NCBI RefSeq assembly: GCF_009674685.1
Contig: NZ_WKJI01000001.1
Coordinates: forward strand, 930,001 to 994,000
Source: Pedobacter puniceum
GTDB lineage: Bacteria > Bacteroidota > Bacteroidia > Sphingobacteriales > Sphingobacteriaceae
Reading direction: 5' to 3'
Length of the DNA: 64,000 bases
This document shows, piece after piece, positions 9,819 through 19,134 of this stretch. Numbering within the stretch: the stretch's first letter is position 1; each line of letters begins with the position of its first letter. The translations under genes were made by a program, and so were the position numbers. The notes under the pieces are model-generated. The model was not told the origin of the DNA. It made no database searches and worked only from the letters and a program-made list of their open reading frames with translations.

Positions 9819-10970
9819 ATGGCTTCTATGCAATACTCCCCAAAGTATCAGTCGGCAAAAATTGTTGCTCCTAAAATAGAGGAGCACTTTCTGCATCATA
9901 TTGCTTTAGCAAGCCATAAAGGAGAGCAGGATATTGCTACTATACCGCAGGTAAGTATCATAGAAGCTATTATTGATGTTTGTTTCTGGGCGAGTTTTAG
10001 AAGTGAAGAAGGTAAATATCCACGTATTTCTTTAGCTTTTTTATCTCCAGAGCAAGCTTTACATCCGGTAGTATTTCAAGAGAAATTAAGTTTAAATGCT
10101 TATGTACTTTCTAAATTAGCCCCAGGTATAGAAGGTGCCGGTATACATTTAGGCGTTTGGTATCAGGATGGTGAGCTTTATGTTTGGGGCTCTACCACCA
10201 GCATTCCCGATTATTGTTTCGTTTTAGATGTTTCTGAACCTGGCTTATTGGTAATCAAACATAAGCGTATTAATGGTTACGGAAAATTTACCAACGTTGT
10301 CATCCTCAAGGGTGATGAAATTAAAATTGTGAATGAAGATAGTGGTATGCTACCTGATAGTCCGCAAATTCTGAAATCACTTTTAGGTTTTACGGCACCA
10401 TATTTAAGAAACGATACGGCTAATATCCTGATACAATTAGCAGTTTTTATGCGCTCTCATGGTAGAGGAGGGACTTTGTTGCTTACTCCTTCCAATGGTG
10501 AACTTTGGAAATCTTCATTAATACAGCCTTTTCACTATCAGTTGAATCCACCGTTTGAAGGCTTAGCTAATTTAATTTTAAAAGACGGTGCTAACATCAG
10601 TGAAAGCTTATGGGTAAGTAAGCTAAAAAGAGAAGTTGATCATATTGCTGGCTTTACAGCTATAGATGGCGCAACGGTTATTAATGATAAATATGAGCTT
10701 TTGGCTTTTGGTGTAAAGATTGGCAAGCGAGAAGGAAATACCAGCGTAAAAAAGATAGCTTTTATTGAGCCTGTTATAGGTGGTGAGGCTTCTTTGTTAG
10801 AAGTTTCGAGATTGGGTGGTACCAGACACCTTTCTGCCGCTCAGTTTGTTTTTGATAATCATGATTGTATTGCTTTGGTAGCTTCGCAAGATGGATATTT
10901 TACAGTGTTGTCTTGGTCAGAAAGTATGAAATGCGTACAAGCGCATCGTATAGAAACTTTACTTTTTTAA
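9819..10970 (+). CDS. DACNV-type sensor plus DisA_N/DAC-like (diadenylate cyclase fold) protein
   Basis: C-terminal DGATVINDKYELLAFGVKIG and GTRHLSAAQFV resemble the DGA and (G)TRHRAA motifs of DAC domains; N-terminal region resembles the DACNV sensor. Confidence 0.65.
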   Translation: MASMQYSPKYQSAKIVAPKIEEHFLHHIALASHKGEQDIATIPQVSIIEAIIDVCFWASFRSEEGKYPRISLAFLSPEQALHPVVFQEKLSLNAYVLSKLAPGIEGAGIHLGVWYQDGELYVWGSTTSIPDYCFVLDVSEPGLLVIKHKRINGYGKFTNVVILKGDEIKIVNEDSGMLPDSPQILKSLLGFTAPYLRNDTANILIQLAVFMRSHGRGGTLLLTPSNGELWKSSLIQPFHYQLNPPFEGLANLILKDGANISESLWVSKLKREVDHIAGFTAIDGATVINDKYELLAFGVKIGKREGNTSVKKIAFIEPVIGGEASLLEVSRLGGTRHLSAAQFVFDNHDCIALVASQDGYFTVLSWSESMKCVQAHRIETLLF

Positions 10971-11117
10971 CTTCTTTTTGTTTGAGCTTTCATTGTCTGT
11001 TTCAAAAATAGAAACAGGTTTATTAGCAATCTCATCGTTTCTTTTTACCAATAAATCTCTTTTAGCTTTTAGCTTTTTCCAGTCTTTTCTATTGGCTTGT
11101 GGTTCATCAAAAGTCAT
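10959..11117 (-). CDS. Small basic hypothetical protein (52 aa)
   Basis: Reverse-strand ORF not in the supplied track: MTFDEPQANRKDWKKLKAKRDLLVKRNDEIANKPVSIFETDNESSNKKKLKK*; 4 bp downstream of the next minus-strand gene. Confidence 0.5.
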   Translation of the reverse strand: MTFDEPQANRKDWKKLKAKRDLLVKRNDEIANKPVSIFETDNESSNKKKLKK

Positions 11118-11121
11118 AGCT

Positions 11122-11397
11122 TTAAATTTTAGCATGTCTAAAAATTAATAAATTAACCGTTAAAACTGCAGCACCCAATAGAAACTGAAACATATCGCCA
11201 AAAGGCAATAATTTTAAAGAAATAATCCAGCTGCCTATACTCAAAATTGATAAAACATAGAGTAAACTAGTGTATAACACATGCTGTTTGCCTTTATTTA
11301 GTTCTTCACTTAGTCTGTGTTGATGATGATTAAAATTTGTTTGTAGTGCGCTTTTGCTTTTTAAAGCTTTTACGCTACTGGCGATATTGATTTTCAT
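11122..11397 (-). CDS. Small membrane protein (91 aa)
   Basis: Two hydrophobic segments (VLYTSLLYVLSILSIGSWIISL; FQFLLGAAVLTVNLLIF). Confidence 0.5.
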   Translation of the reverse strand: MKINIASSVKALKSKSALQTNFNHHQHRLSEELNKGKQHVLYTSLLYVLSILSIGSWIISLKLLPFGDMFQFLLGAAVLTVNLLIFRHAKI

Positions 11398-11596
11398 AGC
11401 GATAATATTTTGGTAGACTATAAACTATAATCGATAACTGTACCAAAAAATCAATAAAATAGCTTTTACAGAAAATATATCAATTTGGGAGCTTTTAACT
11501 TAATGCTATAGCTTTTTTATAAAATTTTAGCGCCTATTGTGAATTGTTTAAAAAAAAATACAGCAGTCAATTGTTTAACTGTTATCTTCGCGGCGT

Positions 11597-11770
11597 TATG
11601 GTTCTCGTTTTAGAACGAGATTAAAAGGGAATGAAGTGTAATTCTTCAACTGTCCCGCAGCTGTAAGCTCTTTAAAACTGTTTCTAAATTTTGCCACTTG
11701 TCTGGTTCTACAGATGGGGAAGGCTAGAAACGGGGAGTAAGTCAGAAGACCTGCCTAACAGTTAAAAATT
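11597..11770 (+). ncRNA. Cobalamin (AdoCbl) riboswitch
   Basis: AAAAGGGAAT, ACTGTCCCGCAGCTGTAAGC (B12 box region), GCCACTTG, GGGAAGGC, AGTCAGAAGACCTGCC; directly upstream of a btuB-like receptor. Confidence 0.93.
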
Positions 11771-11873
11771 CATAGCTTTCGGGGATTGAAGCGTTTGAAT
11801 GAGAATACTACCATAAGGTATTTCAATTTCAAAACCAATTTTCTGTTTGCTGTGGGCTAAAACTCACAACAAA

Positions 11874-13790
11874 ATGAAAAGAAAAAACATTTACGTTGCA
11901 GCAGGCCTAGGGCTTGTTCAACTGGCATTAACAGATGCCCGGCTTTATGCACAATCGCAAAAGCCTAGTTCTTTAAACGAGGTAGTGGTTACAGCATCTC
12001 GTTCTCCAAAAAAAATCAGTGATATTGGTAAAATGGTTAGGGTAATCTCTAGAGAAGAGATAGAGCGCTCTCAAGGTAGGACTTTACCAGAATTGTTAAA
12101 CACTGTTCCAGGTTTAAATGTTACCGGTAGCGGTAGCGCTTTAGGCGAAGTAAAATCAGTTTATCTAAGAGGTGCATCAACAGCTAATACGCTTATTTTA
12201 ATAGACGGTATTCCGGTGAATGATGCATCAGGAATTTCTGGTGAATATAATTTAGCAGCTATCGCAATAGACCAAATAGAAAGAATAGAAGTATTAAAAG
12301 GTGCTAGCTCTACTTTATATGGTTCAGATGCTGTAGCAGGTGTTATCAATGTCATCACTAAAAAAGGAGAGGGCAAGCTTAAAACAAATGCCTTGTTAAG
12401 TGGTGGCTCTTACAATACTTACAAACAAGCTGTTGGTCTTAATGGTAATATCAATAAAACAGCTGTAGCTTTAAATTTTTCTAATTTAGATAGTAAAGGT
12501 TTTTCGTCTGCCCAGCCTTTAAATGCAGCTTCTCTTTTTGAGAAAGACAAATTTAGTCAGCAAGGTTTAAGTCTTAATTTATCTCAATACCTTAACAACA
12601 CCGTAAAAATATTAGGTGGTTTACAACTTAATAATAATAAATCTGGTTTAGATGGTGGAGCTTTTCAAGACAATACTAATTATAACTACAATAAAGTAGC
12701 TTTATTAGGAAATATTGGCGTTAATGTAGCTTTAAGAAAAGGTAATTTAAGCTTAATAGCTAGCCAAAATAATGTATCTAATAAGTTTAATAATAACGGC
12801 GCTAATAGTTATTATAAAGGCAGTATTACCAATGTAGAAAGTATATTCTCATACAAAGTGAATAACTTTTTAGATTTAACATCAGGGGCTAATTACAAAT
12901 ACAGTGCTACCGACCAATTTAGTGGTTTTGGTGCGCCACTTACTGCAGGAAATGCTAATAACAATATCGCTAGTCTTTTTACCTCTCTATTCTTTAACGT
13001 AAAAGATGTTTTTAGGATGGAGCTAGGTGGTAGATACAATAACCATAGCGCTTTTGGAGATAATTTTACTTATACTTTTAATCCTTCTGTATTACTATTC
13101 AATAGTATTAAGGTTTATGGTAATATTTCTTCTGCTTTTAGAGTACCAAGTTTATATCAGCTTACTTCAGAATATGCAGACCCTAATGGATTAAACCCAG
13201 AAACATCTTTTAACTATGAGGCTGGCTTTAGTACAGATTTATTCCAGAATAAATTAAACATCAATACCAGCGTCTTTTTTAGAGAGATTGATGATGTGAT
13301 TGATTTTGGCTCTAGAGCAGATGGTAGCTTTGGTTATTTAAATCAGAATCAGCAAAATGATGAGGGTATAGAAACCGAAATTGGCTTTAAACCTAGCGAT
13401 AAATTAAGCATCAGTGCATTTTATGCTTATGTATATGGTAGGGTAATTAAATCTCCGGGTACGCCAGGAGCTTTTAATCTTTCTAGAAGACCAGTAAATT
13501 CATCAGGCGCTAATGTGAGCTATAACTTGAATAAAAACTTAAGTTTTAGCCTATTATACAAATGGACAGATAGTAGAAGAGATATTTATTACGATACCGA
13601 TTTTAACGAACAAAATGTAGTTTTAACATCGTATCATAAGTTTGATGCCTATGTACAGTATAAAACAAAGAAAAATGTTACGCTTTTCGCGGATGTAAAA
13701 AATCTCTTTGATGCCAGATATAATGATTTTGCAGGCTATAATACCATGGGTACAAACTTTAATGTAGGTATAAGCTTTCTTTTTCAATAA
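11874..13790 (+). CDS. btuB: TonB-dependent vitamin B12 receptor
   Basis: Plug domain SLNEVVVTASRSPKKISDIGKMVRVISREEIERSQGRTLPELLNTVPGLNV; behind a cobalamin riboswitch; start at MKRKN (11874). Confidence 0.9.
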   Translation: MKRKNIYVAAGLGLVQLALTDARLYAQSQKPSSLNEVVVTASRSPKKISDIGKMVRVISREEIERSQGRTLPELLNTVPGLNVTGSGSALGEVKSVYLRGASTANTLILIDGIPVNDASGISGEYNLAAIAIDQIERIEVLKGASSTLYGSDAVAGVINVITKKGEGKLKTNALLSGGSYNTYKQAVGLNGNINKTAVALNFSNLDSKGFSSAQPLNAASLFEKDKFSQQGLSLNLSQYLNNTVKILGGLQLNNNKSGLDGGAFQDNTNYNYNKVALLGNIGVNVALRKGNLSLIASQNNVSNKFNNNGANSYYKGSITNVESIFSYKVNNFLDLTSGANYKYSATDQFSGFGAPLTAGNANNNIASLFTSLFFNVKDVFRMELGGRYNNHSAFGDNFTYTFNPSVLLFNSIKVYGNISSAFRVPSLYQLTSEYADPNGLNPETSFNYEAGFSTDLFQNKLNINTSVFFREIDDVIDFGSRADGSFGYLNQNQQNDEGIETEIGFKPSDKLSISAFYAYVYGRVIKSPGTPGAFNLSRRPVNSSGANVSYNLNKNLSFSLLYKWTDSRRDIYYDTDFNEQNVVLTSYHKFDAYVQYKTKKNVTLFADVKNLFDARYNDFAGYNTMGTNFNVGISFLFQ

Positions 13791-13825
13791 GATTTAATAA
13801 ATTTACCATTCATAATTTATAACAT

Positions 13826-14404
13826 ATGTCTTTAAATAAAATAAACGTAAGAAACTGGGTATTGGTAGTGATGATTCTTGCCGCAGCTGCTACAAGATTT
13901 TTTAGCTTAGGCGAACAAACTGCTTGGTCAAATTTTACCCCTGTAGGTGCAATTGCTATGTTTGGTGGTACTTATTTTACCAATAAATACAAAGCTTATT
14001 TAGTTCCTCTAATTACCCTTTTTATAAGTGATATTTTTGTAACCTATTCTTACACAGGAGAGTTTACTTTATTTTACGATGGTTTTATTTGGGTTTATAT
14101 CTGCTTTGTAGCTATGGTATTTATTGGAAGTTTAATTAAAACAGTTAATGTAAATACTGTTTTATTAGGTTCATTAGCTGGTGTTTTAATTCATTGGTTA
14201 GTTACTGATATTGAACCTTGGTTAGGTGGCACTTTATACAATAAAGACATTACAGGTTATTACCAATCTTTAATTGCAGCAATTCCTTTTGAGAAAAACC
14301 TATTGTTAGGAAACTTAGTATTTGGTGCAGTTTTATATGGTGGTTTTGAATTAGCAAAATCTAAATTCACTATCTTAAAAAGTCAAAAAGAATTGGCATA
14401 CTAA
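13826..14404 (+). CDS. DUF6580-like membrane protein, putative ECF S-component-like transporter
   Basis: AAATRFFSLGEQTAWSNFTPVGAIAMFGGTYFTNKYKAYLVPLITLFISD; several TM segments; between btuB and cobU. Confidence 0.7.
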   Translation: MSLNKINVRNWVLVVMILAAAATRFFSLGEQTAWSNFTPVGAIAMFGGTYFTNKYKAYLVPLITLFISDIFVTYSYTGEFTLFYDGFIWVYICFVAMVFIGSLIKTVNVNTVLLGSLAGVLIHWLVTDIEPWLGGTLYNKDITGYYQSLIAAIPFEKNLLLGNLVFGAVLYGGFELAKSKFTILKSQKELAY

Positions 14405-14423
14405 TGCCAAATGGTATACCTTA

Positions 14424-14546
14424 AAGAGGTTGTCTAAATAATCGTATTTGTCACATTGAGCGGAGTCGAAATGTACTCTGAATTACTCAAAAAAGGCTTC
14501 GACTCCGCTCAGCCTGACAAAAAATGATGTTGTAAGACAACCTCTT
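14424..14546. repeat. MITE/REP-like element with perfect 12-bp terminal inverted repeats
   Basis: AAGAGGTTGTCT (14424-14435) and AGACAACCTCTT (14535-14546); nested inner repeat GAGCGGAGTCGAA (14458-14470) and TTCGACTCCGCTC (14498-14510). Confidence 0.75.
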
Positions 14547-14574
14547 TTTTTGTGTTTAAAATTTAAGAAATATC

Positions 14575-15078
14575 ATGATTTACTATATATCTGGGGGTGC
14601 CCGTTCTGGGAAAAGTAGTTATGCACAAAATCTTGCTTTATCTTTAACCAATAAGCCTGTTTATTTGGCTACGGCCCGTAATTGGGATAAAGATTTTGAA
14701 AAACGTATCATCAGGCATCAACAAGACCGAGATGAGCGCTGGGAGAATATAGAAGAAGAGAAATATCCCGCTAAAATTGATTTTACAGGCAAAGTAGTAG
14801 TTATAGATTGTGTAACCTTATGGCTTACCAATTTTTTTGTAGATACTAAATACGATGTAGAAGCATCTTTAGAACAAATAAAACAAGCTTTTGATGATTT
14901 AACGCAACAAGAGGCTACTTTCATCATCATCTCTAATGAATTAGGAATGGGCTTACATGCCGATACAGAATCCGGAAGGAAGTTTACCGATTTGCAAGGT
15001 TGGTGTAATCAATACATTGCTAAAAAATCGGATAAAGCTATCTTTATGGTATCAGGTTTACCACTTACGCTAAAATAA
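14575..15078 (+). CDS. cobU: Adenosylcobinamide kinase / guanylyltransferase
   Basis: MIYYISGGARSGKSSYAQNLA, YLATARNWDKDFEKRIIRHQQDRDERW, ISNELGMGLHADTESGRKFTDLQGWCNQYIA. Confidence 0.95.
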   Translation: MIYYISGGARSGKSSYAQNLALSLTNKPVYLATARNWDKDFEKRIIRHQQDRDERWENIEEEKYPAKIDFTGKVVVIDCVTLWLTNFFVDTKYDVEASLEQIKQAFDDLTQQEATFIIISNELGMGLHADTESGRKFTDLQGWCNQYIAKKSDKAIFMVSGLPLTLK

Positions 15079-15086
15079 ATTGCCTT

Positions 15087-15779
15087 ATGAAAAAGAAAAT
15101 CATTGTTTTAACTGGTGCCGGTATCAGTGCGGAAAGTGGCTTAAAAACTTTTAGAGATGCCGATGGCTTGTGGGAAGGTTATGCTATTGAAGATGTTGCT
15201 ACACCAGAAGCTTGGCAAAGAAACCCAGCCTTAGTACAGCAGTTTTATAATGAAAGAAGAAAAGGTGTTTTAGCAGCAGAACCTAATCCTGCACATTTTG
15301 CCTTGAAAAAATTAGAAGAAAAGTTTGAAGTCCTAATCATCACCCAAAATATTGATGATTTACATGAGCGAGCAGGTTCTTCAAATATTATGCATTTACA
15401 TGGAGAAATTGTTTATGCCCGCTCTTCGCAGAACCCGGCCTTGCTATATAAATTAGATAAGCCTGAAATAGAAATGGGAGAATTATGTGAGTTAGGCAGT
15501 CAGCTACGCCCACATGTGGTGTGGTTTGGCGAGGCTGTACCCATGATTACCAAGGCTATGCATGAAATGCCTTTGGCGGATATAGTTATCTTAATTGGCA
15601 GCTCATTAGCTGTGTATCCCGCTGCGGGTTTATTAGAGCTTGCTCGTAAGGAGGTACCTGTTTATGTTATAGATCCTAAAATACCTGAAGTTAGAATCTC
15701 CAATCCACTTATTAAAATAGAAGAGAAAGCTAGCCTTGCTGTTCCTCTTTTAGTTGAAAAACTGTTGAAACATGAATAG
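15087..15779 (+). CDS. cobB: SIR2-family NAD-dependent protein deacylase
   Basis: VLTGAGISAESGLKTFRDADGLWEGY, ITQNIDDLHERAGSSNIMHLHGE, RPHVVWFGEAVP. Confidence 0.92.
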   Translation: MKKKIIVLTGAGISAESGLKTFRDADGLWEGYAIEDVATPEAWQRNPALVQQFYNERRKGVLAAEPNPAHFALKKLEEKFEVLIITQNIDDLHERAGSSNIMHLHGEIVYARSSQNPALLYKLDKPEIEMGELCELGSQLRPHVVWFGEAVPMITKAMHEMPLADIVILIGSSLAVYPAAGLLELARKEVPVYVIDPKIPEVRISNPLIKIEEKASLAVPLLVEKLLKHE

Positions 15780-16494
15780 GAAACCATGTATTTTTAATTG
15801 GAGCGGGGGTAAAGACTCGGCTTTAGCTTTATATTACTTATTGCAAAATCCAGATTATGAGGTTAAATATTTGGTAACTACTATTAATGATAGTTTAAAT
15901 CGTATTTCTATGCATGGAGTACGAGAATCACTCTTGTTGCAACAGGCAGCAAGCTTAGGTATTCCATTATATCAAATTAGATTACCGGAAATGCCAGGTA
16001 TGTCAGTATATGATGAAATCATGCATCATCATTTAACCATTCTGAAAGAAGAAGGAATTACACATTCCGTTTTTGGAGATATTTTTTTGGAGGATTTAAA
16101 AGCTTACCGCGAAGCGAAATTACAAGAAGTAGGGATGGAGGCCGTATTTCCACTGTGGCAAAAAGATACTAAAAAATTAATTCACGACTTCTTGAATTTA
16201 GGTTTTAAAACTGTAATAGCTTGCACACAAGAAAATTTAGGAGCTTATGTAGGGAAAGTTATTGATATAGCTTTAATAAACAGTTTGCCAGAAAATATAG
16301 ACCCATGCGGAGAAAACGGAGAATTCCACACTTTTGTGTTTGAAGGCCCGATATTTAAAAACGCTATTTCTTATACTTTAGGCGAGAAAGTTTTTAAAAG
16401 CTATCCAACTCCCAAAAATGAAGATGATGTTTGCTTTACAAAAGACGATAAACCTAAAAACCTAGGCTTCTGGTATGTGGATTTGGTGGGGTAG
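15772..16494 (+). CDS. PP-loop ATPase related to diphthine-ammonia ligase (Dph6-like)
   Basis: NWSGGKDSALALYYLL PP-loop and VFGDIFLEDLKAYREAKLQEVGMEAVFPLWQKDT. Confidence 0.85.
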   Translation: MNRKPCIFNWSGGKDSALALYYLLQNPDYEVKYLVTTINDSLNRISMHGVRESLLLQQAASLGIPLYQIRLPEMPGMSVYDEIMHHHLTILKEEGITHSVFGDIFLEDLKAYREAKLQEVGMEAVFPLWQKDTKKLIHDFLNLGFKTVIACTQENLGAYVGKVIDIALINSLPENIDPCGENGEFHTFVFEGPIFKNAISYTLGEKVFKSYPTPKNEDDVCFTKDDKPKNLGFWYVDLVG

Positions 16495-16499
16495 ATGTA

Positions 16500-16610
16500 C
16501 TAGTTTGTTAGGTGGTTAGTTGGTTAGTTTGTTAGGTGATTGATTTATTAGTTTGTTAGGTGGTTAGGGGTTAGTTTTTTTGTTCATTGGTTCACTAGTT
16601 GATTAGGGCC
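16500..16610. repeat. Degenerate TTAGTTTGTTAGGTGGTTAG repeat
   Basis: Repeated (TTAGTTTGTTAGGTGGTTAGTTGG) units; a related tract occurs at 50777-50840. Confidence 0.7.
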
Positions 16611-16640
16611 TATAAATTTGTATAATTAGTCTTAAAAACA

Positions 16641-16676
16641 AAAAGTGCTTAAACTCTACAGAATTTAAGCACTTTT
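16641..16676. terminator. Bidirectional rho-independent terminator
   Basis: AAAAGTGCTTAAA/TTTAAGCACTTTT. Confidence 0.75.
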
Positions 16677-16714
16677 AACTTATTACTTTTGAATTTTCAC
16701 TTTTGAATTTTCAA

Positions 16715-18106
16715 TTAAATATATCCCAGAATCTTCAAAACTTGTTTACTGTTTTGCTCTTCGCCAAAAACCTCATAGTTAAAAGTTTCGTCTCTATTTC
16801 TTCTGATGATGACATGCTTAGGAGAAGGTAATAAGCAATGGTGTATACCACCGTATCCACTTAAAACTTCTTGATAAGCACCCGTATGGAAGAAACCCAA
16901 ATATTGTACTTTACGTGTTTTAGGCATAAAAACGCTGTTCATGTGTGCTTCTTGGTTGTAATAATCTTGTCCGTCGCAGGTAATACCACCTAAGTTAACA
17001 CGTTCATATTCAGCATCCCAATTATTAATAGGTAATAAAATATAACGCTGATTTAATGCCCAAACATCAGGAAGGTTAGTGATAAAAGAACCATCAAGCA
17101 TTAACCACTTTTCACGATCGTTTTGTTGTTTTCTACCTAGTACTTTGTATAGGATACCAGAAGCTTCGGCACAAGTGTATTTGCCAAATTCGGTAATAAT
17201 ATCTGGTTCCATTACCTCATGTTCGGCACAAATTTCTTTAATACGTTTTACAATCTCATTGATCATGTATTCATAATCAAAATCAAATACCAAAGAATCT
17301 TTAAATGGCATACCACCACCAATATCTAAAGTATCTAATTCTGGATTGATTTTCTTGAACTTACAATATAAGGTAACGTATTTTTCTAACTCGTTCCAAT
17401 AATAAGGTGTATCAGAAATACCAGAGTTGATGAAAAAGTGTAGTAGTTTAACTCTAAAATTAGGGTTTTTGCTGATTTTAGAATTATAAAAGTCTATAAC
17501 ATCTTCTTGTCTTATTCCTAAACGTGAGGTGTAGAACTGAGAATCTGGCTGCTCTTCTGCTGCAATTCTAATTCCTAAGTTACAAGGGATATCTAGCTCA
17601 ACTTCATCATCATATAAATTAAACTCTTCTTTATTGTCTAAAACAGGGATAATATTTGTAAAACCATCATGCAACATATCTATAATATATTGCTTGTATT
17701 GAAAAGTTTTAAAACCGTTACAAATAACCGTAATATCTTTAGTAACTGCACCTTTCTTCTCCAAAGCATCAATCATAGGCATATCAAAAGCTGACGATGT
17801 TTCTAAGTGAATATCATTCTTTAAAGCTTCCTCTACAATATGCTTAAAGTGCGAGCTTTTGGTACAATAGCAGTATTTATAACTACCACGATAGTTGTTT
17901 TTAAGAATAGCAGTTTGAAATAGAATCTTGGCCTGCTGAATTTTTTTACTGATGATAGGTAAATAGGTGAAGCGCAGGGGAGTACCGTACGTTTCAATCA
18001 TCTCCATTAGGTTTAGATCATGAAAATATAATTCATCATCAATAATGTCAAAACCTTCTTGTGGGAAACCAACACTGAGGTCTAAGAATTCTTCGTAACT
18101 CTGCAT
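16715..18106 (-). CDS. speA: Biosynthetic arginine decarboxylase (PLP fold III)
   Basis: YCYCTKSSHFKHIVEEALKNDIHLETSSAFD, LDIGGGMPF, MLDGSFITNLPDVWALNQRYILLPINNWD. Confidence 0.85.
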   Translation of the reverse strand: MQSYEEFLDLSVGFPQEGFDIIDDELYFHDLNLMEMIETYGTPLRFTYLPIISKKIQQAKILFQTAILKNNYRGSYKYCYCTKSSHFKHIVEEALKNDIHLETSSAFDMPMIDALEKKGAVTKDITVICNGFKTFQYKQYIIDMLHDGFTNIIPVLDNKEEFNLYDDEVELDIPCNLGIRIAAEEQPDSQFYTSRLGIRQEDVIDFYNSKISKNPNFRVKLLHFFINSGISDTPYYWNELEKYVTLYCKFKKINPELDTLDIGGGMPFKDSLVFDFDYEYMINEIVKRIKEICAEHEVMEPDIITEFGKYTCAEASGILYKVLGRKQQNDREKWLMLDGSFITNLPDVWALNQRYILLPINNWDAEYERVNLGGITCDGQDYYNQEAHMNSVFMPKTRKVQYLGFFHTGAYQEVLSGYGGIHHCLLPSPKHVIIRRNRDETFNYEVFGEEQNSKQVLKILGYI

Positions 18107-18197
18107 TCTTTAGAATAAAATTTTCGCAAAAATGTAATTAAAAAATGAAAAAATGTTAGTCTTATTGTAAAATTAATTTGAATATACTTTTGCGCTA

Positions 18198-19112
18198 TTA
18201 TAGAGACGGTAAATGAACTTCAGCTATCATGCATCGGGCACTTCCACCACCGTTTTTTTCTATGGTTTCTAAAGGCGCTTCTACTATTTTTACAAACTGT
18301 TCTATTTCTTGTATTTGTTTAGGGTTTAAGCTATTGTAGGCACTTCTAGACATCACCAAAAGGTGCTCGCCATTTGTGTTTTGTAACGCTAACATGTTTC
18401 CTGCAAATTGATTCATTTGTGCTAAAGAAATCTCTATCAGTAATTTGCCAGTTTTACTTAAACTGTCTTTTATAAGTTGTTGCTCTTTTAAATCTTTAAC
18501 AGCAGCGAGACAAACTACAGCAAATTTTGGAGCTACGCACATCATCACGTTAGTATGGTAAATAGCTAAGCCTTTATCATCTTCTGCATGAAACATCATA
18601 GCTGTGTAACCGCTTTGTTTACAAAATTCATGTAAAACTTCTTGATGCGTTCTGGCAGATAAGCAAGCATAAGCTATTTTATTTTCACGGTCTAGCACCA
18701 TGCTACCCGTACCCTCTAAAAATTTATGCTCTTTCTCATAAAAGCTTAAATCTTTTAATGCTTTAACCTGATAATGCTTTTTTAAACTTTCAATAATATC
18801 TAATCTTCTTTCTTGCCTGCGGTTTTCTGCTAGCATTGGGTAAAGAAAAATTTCACCGTTTTCATGAAAAGAAATCCAGTTGTTGGGGAATATAGAGTCG
18901 GGGGTGTGTGGCTCTAAAGTATCTTGTATAATATTAATATTAAGTTTATTAGCTCTCAATACTTCAACAAAAGCATCAAATTCTTTTAAAGCTTTTTCTT
19001 GTACTTCTTCTTGAGCAGTTTGTGCATCCTGAAAAGCATTACTATCTAGTGTTTGTTGGTTAAGCGCAAAGGCAACGGGCCTAATCATTAATATCTGAGA
19101 TGTGGTTTGCAT
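18198..19112 (-). CDS. ctlX: Citrulline hydrolase / amidinotransferase-fold protein CtlX
   Basis: ILMIRPVAFALNQQT, DSIFPNNWISFHENGEIFLYPMLAENRRQERR, GGGSARCMIAEVHLP. Confidence 0.85.
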   Translation of the reverse strand: MQTTSQILMIRPVAFALNQQTLDSNAFQDAQTAQEEVQEKALKEFDAFVEVLRANKLNINIIQDTLEPHTPDSIFPNNWISFHENGEIFLYPMLAENRRQERRLDIIESLKKHYQVKALKDLSFYEKEHKFLEGTGSMVLDRENKIAYACLSARTHQEVLHEFCKQSGYTAMMFHAEDDKGLAIYHTNVMMCVAPKFAVVCLAAVKDLKEQQLIKDSLSKTGKLLIEISLAQMNQFAGNMLALQNTNGEHLLVMSRSAYNSLNPKQIQEIEQFVKIVEAPLETIEKNGGGSARCMIAEVHLPSL

Positions 19113-19134
19113 GGTGTCTCTTATTGATGAATCA

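Noticed and set aside
15087-15779. cobB as a dedicated cobalamin-biosynthesis enzyme
   Set aside because: Sequence is a canonical SIR2 deacylase; a corrinoid role rests only on position.
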